Source: Labyrinthula sp. Ha
Lineage: Eukaryota; Sar; Bigyra; Labyrinthulida; Labyrinthulaceae
DNA length: 64,000 nucleotides
Assembly (NCBI GenBank): GCA_015227615.1
Contig: JAALGZ010000006.1
Span: forward strand, 1,426,001-1,490,000
Reading direction: 5' to 3'
Both the position numbers and the translations under genes were made by a program. Shown here one piece after another: positions 59,591-64,000 of this stretch. The notes beneath the pieces were generated by a model that was not told the DNA's origin, did not search any database, and saw only the letters and a program-made list of their open reading frames with translations. Each line of letters begins with the position of its first letter. The stretch's first letter is position 1.

Positions 59591-59751
59591 CTCAACGTAT
59601 TCCCGCTTTTCTTCTGCGAACTTCCGAACAACTTGATATCAATATTCATCATCTTTTCCTCTATTATAGACTTCGTTCTCTCTTAATCATCCTTATTCTC
59701 CTTACCTAAATTAGCTCCCTCATCCAGGTTCTTGAAGTCTATATCATCATT

Positions 59752-61383
59752 TTACTCCTCAAGAAATTCTCCCGGTTCGTTGCCGCACAGCTTGTCAGGG
59801 ATCCTTACTCCAAAGATGTTTCTTCCTCCCCCTTCAATTTCTAACTCCACCTTATTTAACTCATCATCTAGAAATACCTCTTTCCCCATCAATTTAACAA
59901 ACCAATCCGCTAAAAAGTGTAAATTTACATTCTCTCTTTTCATCATATTAACTTGCTTACTGTGACTCATCTTTTGTTTTAAGGCCGATATTGGATCTAG
60001 ACCATGTGCTCGTAATACGTCATTTCCGATGATCAGATTGTCCCACAAGGCTACGTATAAAATCATTACTGGCACATTTTGAAAGTTAAAATACTTTCCA
60101 CCTAATTTCACTTCAATGTTATCGATGTAGTCATACTCTTTCACTACATATTTTTCTCCTCCTGCTATAGTAACTCTCAAAGGCTGTCTAAACTCTACCG
60201 TCTTGCTACAATATTCTCTCAACTTCATGTTAATAGCACTTCTAAATGCTCCGCTATCGAGAAGCTCTACAAATATCCTTTTCGATCCACTTAGTCTAAC
60301 CTCTACCTCAGCATCACCTTGAACTAAATTGAAATCGTATTTTTCACCATCCCTTCTTACCATCTTGAATGATGTCCTGAATAATTCCACTTCCTCGCCT
60401 TTCTCCTCATTTGTTTCTAGAGCTTCTGGTTCGTCTCCTACCTTCTCAATTTTGTTCATGGCTTTCTTCTCCTTCCTTCTTTCCTTGTATATTTCATATC
60501 TCTTTTGTATCTCTTCAAGCGACGGCTGTTGAGCCGGGGCTTGGTTTCGCTGTTTCCTAAAACATTTGGGCTCAATATACCCATACTTGTAACAGTAAGG
60601 ACATAACCAACGATGACCAGGTAGTTCTTCAAACGACATCTTATTACCCCTCTCCTTTTTATCATTTTTGGTAACTACATTTATCTTCTTCTTACTCTTT
60701 TTCTTCTCTGTCCGTTTTCCGATTCCATATTATTTCTTTAATCTGTCTCCAACTCGTCTGCTGGGAAGACATTCCAAAACGTAGTTCTTTAACGCCGACC
60801 TATCTTTTGCTTTTAGAGAAGGCCTCAGTGATAAATCTTCTTTAAAAACAAAAAAGTATGGAGGTAACAAGTCCAGTATCGCACAGGCTATAGCTTTAGG
60901 TTTCTTTTCAGCTTCTGGTGGCATTTCTGCTAATAACTTATCCACTTATTTTAGTAGGGTTGTAACAACATATCCTTCTTTCAACTGAAAATTAAAGTTT
61001 ATATTCTTCCTTATTAGATCTTCTGGTAATTGTAGATCTGGCATTCGTTCATCCTTTAATAACTCCTTCAATAAAGAAATGATATCCTCGTTTGTTGATG
61101 TCTTTCCAAGGTCCTCAAAAATTCCAAATACTTGTTCTCATAACTTCCTCTTCAAACAAACTTCTTTCTGCTCCATGTCACCCATCCTTTCATATTCATA
61201 AACAAAACGCTTGGTTTTCTCAGTCTCTAACTTCTCTAAAACGGGAATATATTCTTCTCCCATCAAGTTAGAAAGTATTATTCCAAGTGAGTCTATCTGA
61301 CATTTAGTAGCCGTGCTTAACATGCTTGCCACTTGCTTCGCGTTGAATCCCCTATTCCTCGGGGTTGATCCGTCTTCACTCAT
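59752..61383 (-). mobile_element. Retroelement part: gag-like region and aspartic protease
   Basis: The 5' half (about 60.7-61.4 kb) has a polar, helical gag-like character (GFNAKQVASMLSTATKCQID). A zinc-knuckle-like LCPYCYKYGYIEPKCFRK lies near 60.58 kb. A retropepsin-type active site FVELLDSGAFRSAINMKLRE is near 60.25 kb, followed by beta-rich sequence of the protease fold. Broken. Confidence 0.78.
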
Positions 61384-61555
61384 GCTTCAAGCTAACAAAA
61401 ATATAACTATCGCAACCAATCTCAGCTGCTTCTTGTTTCTTAACTTATCCTTTCACTAAACCTTCTTTCCAGGTCAAATTCTTATTAACGTGAATATGAA
61501 CAACTACAGCTCAGAAATATCTGTTTCAAATACTTGGTAAAAACCAATATTACAA

Positions 61556-61834
61556 TATTAAGGGTTTTTTGTCCTTTTACTTTTTCTTGTAGACGTGCAC
61601 AAATCAAATAACTCGAATAGAATAAGTATTGATAGCAGTTTCACCTTTTCTTACTTTTGTTAACTCTTAAAAACGTAACGGCTATATATTCCAACTATTC
61701 CAACGGCTAACACTAAACCAAACATAAGGGAAATAAAAGAGAGCAAAGTAAAAGGCTCAAACCCTCATGTAACCAACTCTTTTAGCACAAAATATAACAA
61801 CTAGGAGAGGAATAAAAGCTATTCTTCCTTAACA
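61556..61834 (-). repeat. 5' LTR (279 bp)
   Basis: Partner of the LTR at 54,843-55,121. It should contain the element promoter. On the element strand, just before it, lies the stranded host start codon ATG (61,840-61,838). The sequence just inside the LTR (TTGTAATATTGG...) gives no convincing tRNA primer match. Confidence 0.95.
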
Positions 61835-61838
61835 TGTC

Positions 61839-64000
61839 ATTGTTTATTTTATTTTATTTCATTTCTTACCCAGCAGATAAAACGATCGAAATACCAATCT
61901 AATAGGCAATTTACCATATAATTCCTATTTTCTTTCTCCTTACGTTAATATTCCCAAGTCATAAATTCCTATTTTTATCTATTTTGTTACAATGAATTAA
62001 CCAGTTCCTGAGCTCTAATGGTTCTCATAAATAACAACACTGATAAATACCACAATACTCTCGGCTTCATCATATCGCCAAAGCAGATATTGCCGACGAT
62101 AGATATAAAGATTAGAAAATCACTATTGCTCTTGTCTATGGGAATGATACTGCTAGATGGTAAGTACAATCTCCTTTAGATTTATATAACTTTACAGGGC
62201 TAATCTAGGATATAAGTGAAAACTTTGCCCCATTTATGTTGCGAAACTGCTGTGTTTCAACATTGGTCAACTAGTCAAGAAACAAATTATGGAATCAACT
62301 TGAGTTCTTCTAGAAGGTTTAAAGCATTATGCAACATGGAAATATCTAAAAAAACTCTGCCGATGGTTAAGGTTAAAACTGGGAGACTAGGTATGAAAGT
62401 AGCATTCATGCCTAAGCATAAATATATTGGAAAAAAATCTCTCTGTTGTACAGTAATAAGCAATAGAACATTGTTTTTCAAGAGAGCATTGGAAAGAAGT
62501 GGGTTTTTTGTAATGATACTCTTTTCTCAGGATGATAAAAAGGAATGACTTAGATTAAGCTACTGACATTTGACATCAACATGACCTTCAACCACACTAC
62601 TAGTTTCGAAAAGTTATCAATGTTAGGAACATGTTTTACTTTTGTATGTTTTTTTCTCAATCTACGATACCACAACTAAAAAGTCTTTCTTAGACAAATT
62701 TGTCTTCAAGTGAAGCAGGTTCTCTCTTGTAAATATGTTTTGCCAGTTATCGGGAGTGATCTATATACTTGATTTTCATCTGTATCTTCGCTATTTCTAA
62801 CTTGCGCTAAGTTGAGCTTAAATTAGTACATCTCCTATCTACAATATCTAGTCTGATAAAATTTTATGTCCTCAACAAGGTAGTACAGCTTAGCAAATTT
62901 AACCGGCTTTTTAGAAGTATCAGTGAAATCTGTATAGCTGCTGCAGAAAATTTTTGGACAATTTATCCTACAATATATAATTTAGGAAATTTTCAAGGTG
63001 AAAAAGAGTTCAACACACGTTTATTCGTTACCTAGGATAAGACCATAAATATTGACTTGGAGGATTAGAAGGGAAATTCTAACTAATTTTAAACCAGTTG
63101 GCCGGTTTGTTCCCTGTTCTCTACTGAGGAAGCTGACAACCGTATTGATAATTCAATAAGAATTAATTCTTTCTACTAAGTGTTCTCGCATTAGCATATG
63201 AATGGATTACACACATTTCATTTATTTCTTCCCAATTTGAAAAAACAAGTTCGATACAATACTTAAAGAAGAATATCATTAAACGATGCAATTTACTTTT
63301 ATTTCTCGAATGTGGGAGTTTTTGAAAATTCTACTATCACCGAGCATGCAGGGCTTAATTTTGTTTTCACTATCTTGGTCTAAATGCATCAGATAAGATA
63401 TCTCTGGAGCATTTTGAATATGACACATATTGTTTGCTCTAGGGTATTTGCACTAGCTTCGATATGACTTTAAAACTTATTGTAGAACCACTCCAAGTTT
63501 CAGAAATAAGGTTTAGTGACCTTGAAAAACTTAAAGCTGTAAATCTGTAAGAAAGAATGAGAATAAGAGTTTGCTTCAAACTAAAGATCAAGATTGCGAG
63601 CTTTTCAAGAAAACAAGAGTTATTTCAACGAATAAAGAGCTTTTAGTCTAGCATTTTCCATATATATACTTTGTTCTTATCATAGAAATATTACCTTTTC
63701 AAAACATAGCTCATTTCTGTCCTGTAGGTGTTACTAAATCACTTCAGCATTTAGGAAATTTGTTTCTATGATATATAGAATGATCGTGAATGATGGAGGC
63801 CTGGAAACAGTTTAGGGGTATGACTCGTTAAACATTGGATGAGCTGATATAAAATAAAGTGGGGGGGCTGGCCAAAAAACAGGGGAGCTTTCTAGATCAA
63901 GAACGCTTTAGGGGCACCTGAGGCTGCAAATCCCGTTGAGAAGTATTTAGTTCCAGTTCAAGAGGGGTGGCCACAGGAGCGACATGAATTGGTGGCTTAA
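61839..64000. other. Native 5' flank of the split host gene, then intergenic
   Basis: Before the insertion this was the promoter side of the LRR-like gene: on the minus strand the 25 bases before ATG are A-rich (AAATAAAATAAAATAAACA), a typical leader. The remaining 2 kb has no gene I can support; a frame at 62,216-62,548 has no ATG at its start and no recognisable content. Confidence 0.5.
63858..64000 (-). mobile_element. Possible SINE, cut by the window end
   Basis: A GC-richer stretch that runs off the window. On the minus strand it ends in CCAGCCCCCCC followed by a T/A-rich tail, like the SINE at 8.15 kb, which ends in GTAGCCCCCCC and an A-run. Apart from this C-run ending the two share little. 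A Pol III A-box was not found in the visible part. Confidence 0.25.

Larger units (their letters stand above)
54843..61834 (-). mobile_element. Ty3/Gypsy-type LTR retrotransposon with MT-A70 cargo, broken
   Basis: A 6,992-bp element between two 279-bp LTRs, flanked by a TGTC duplication (54,839-54,842 and 61,835-61,838; GACA on the element strand). Reading on the minus strand, LTRs begin TGTTAAGG. Order: gag-like region with a zinc knuckle, aspartic protease, reverse transcriptase, RNase H, integrase with GPY/F region, a Myb/SANT-like part, an MT-A70 methyltransferase part and the 3' LTR. RT before integrase plus GPY/F places it in Metaviridae. A polypurine tract candidate AAAATGGGGCGA abuts the 3' LTR. 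No clear tRNA primer site was identified next to the 5' LTR. The LTRs differ at 5 of 279 positions (about 1.8%), so the insertion is recent. The coding region is broken, with about eight to ten breaks in gag-pol. Confidence 0.93.

Noticed and set aside
62216-62548. 110-codon plus-strand frame
   Set aside because: Begins with GTG, has no recognisable content and lies in a spacer with random-looking frames.
1-64000. CRISPR array, bacterial operon or organellar origin
   Set aside because: No spaced direct repeats; genes have spliceosomal introns, targeting signals and eukaryote-only families throughout.

Overview
This is nuclear DNA from a unicellular eukaryote. It is AT-rich and uses the standard genetic code. 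Its protein-coding genes are nearly all ordinary eukaryotic ones: a Pol III subunit, ALG7, PLAA/Doa1, CK1, a Wss1-like protease and mitochondrial bS18. They are mostly intronless or carry a few extremely short GT-AG introns. I resolved 11 introns of 27-32 nt, all starting GTA and ending AG. A Pro/Ser stalk of the PS..PS..PT type on a C-type lectin, and tiny introns of this size, would suit a stramenopile or another SAR-type protist. I cannot name the species, and this placement is only a guess.

Layout: 1-12 kb is gene-free, with three copies of a small foldback MITE and one tRNA-derived SINE. 12-16 kb holds a mitochondrial M50 protease, a Wss1-like WLM protease and a multi-pass membrane protein. 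20-25 kb holds RPC6, an ARM-like protein and casein kinase 1. 27.7-29.5 kb holds a stand-alone tryptophan synthase alpha and an unknown gene. 33.6-37 kb holds ALG7 with a degraded-looking tail region, a BAF-like protein and a secreted PFU-like repeat protein. 41-45.6 kb holds a small basic protein, bS18m, a YbaK-domain protein and PLAA. 48-50.7 kb holds a C2/PH membrane protein. 53-54.8 kb holds a C-type lectin and a broken LRR-like gene. 54.8-61.8 kb is one LTR retrotransposon. Gene clusters are separated by 2-4 kb of AT-rich DNA in which I see no genes.

The most unusual object is the LTR retrotransposon (54,843-61,834, minus strand, Ty3/Gypsy order, LTRs of 279 bp about 98% identical, 4-bp target duplication). 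Between the integrase GPY/F region and the 3' LTR it carries a Myb/SANT-like domain and an MT-A70-type N6-adenine methyltransferase domain. Retroelements with captured cytosine methyltransferases are known; a captured MT-A70 adenine methyltransferase is, as far as I know, not a described standard part of such elements. The element is broken (roughly eight to ten breaks in gag-pol), but its LTRs show the insertion is recent. It landed inside the start codon region of an LRR-like host gene: the gene's ATG is now 7 kb away on the far side of the element.

Other points are a shared promoter motif (core TTGCCCAAAA / TTTTGGGCAA) in three promoter regions serving five genes, a 14-bp gap between RPC6 and the next gene on the same strand, and two genes (PLAA and the secreted protein) that both use PFU-like modules. 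All functional calls are from reading motifs by eye; no database search was made.
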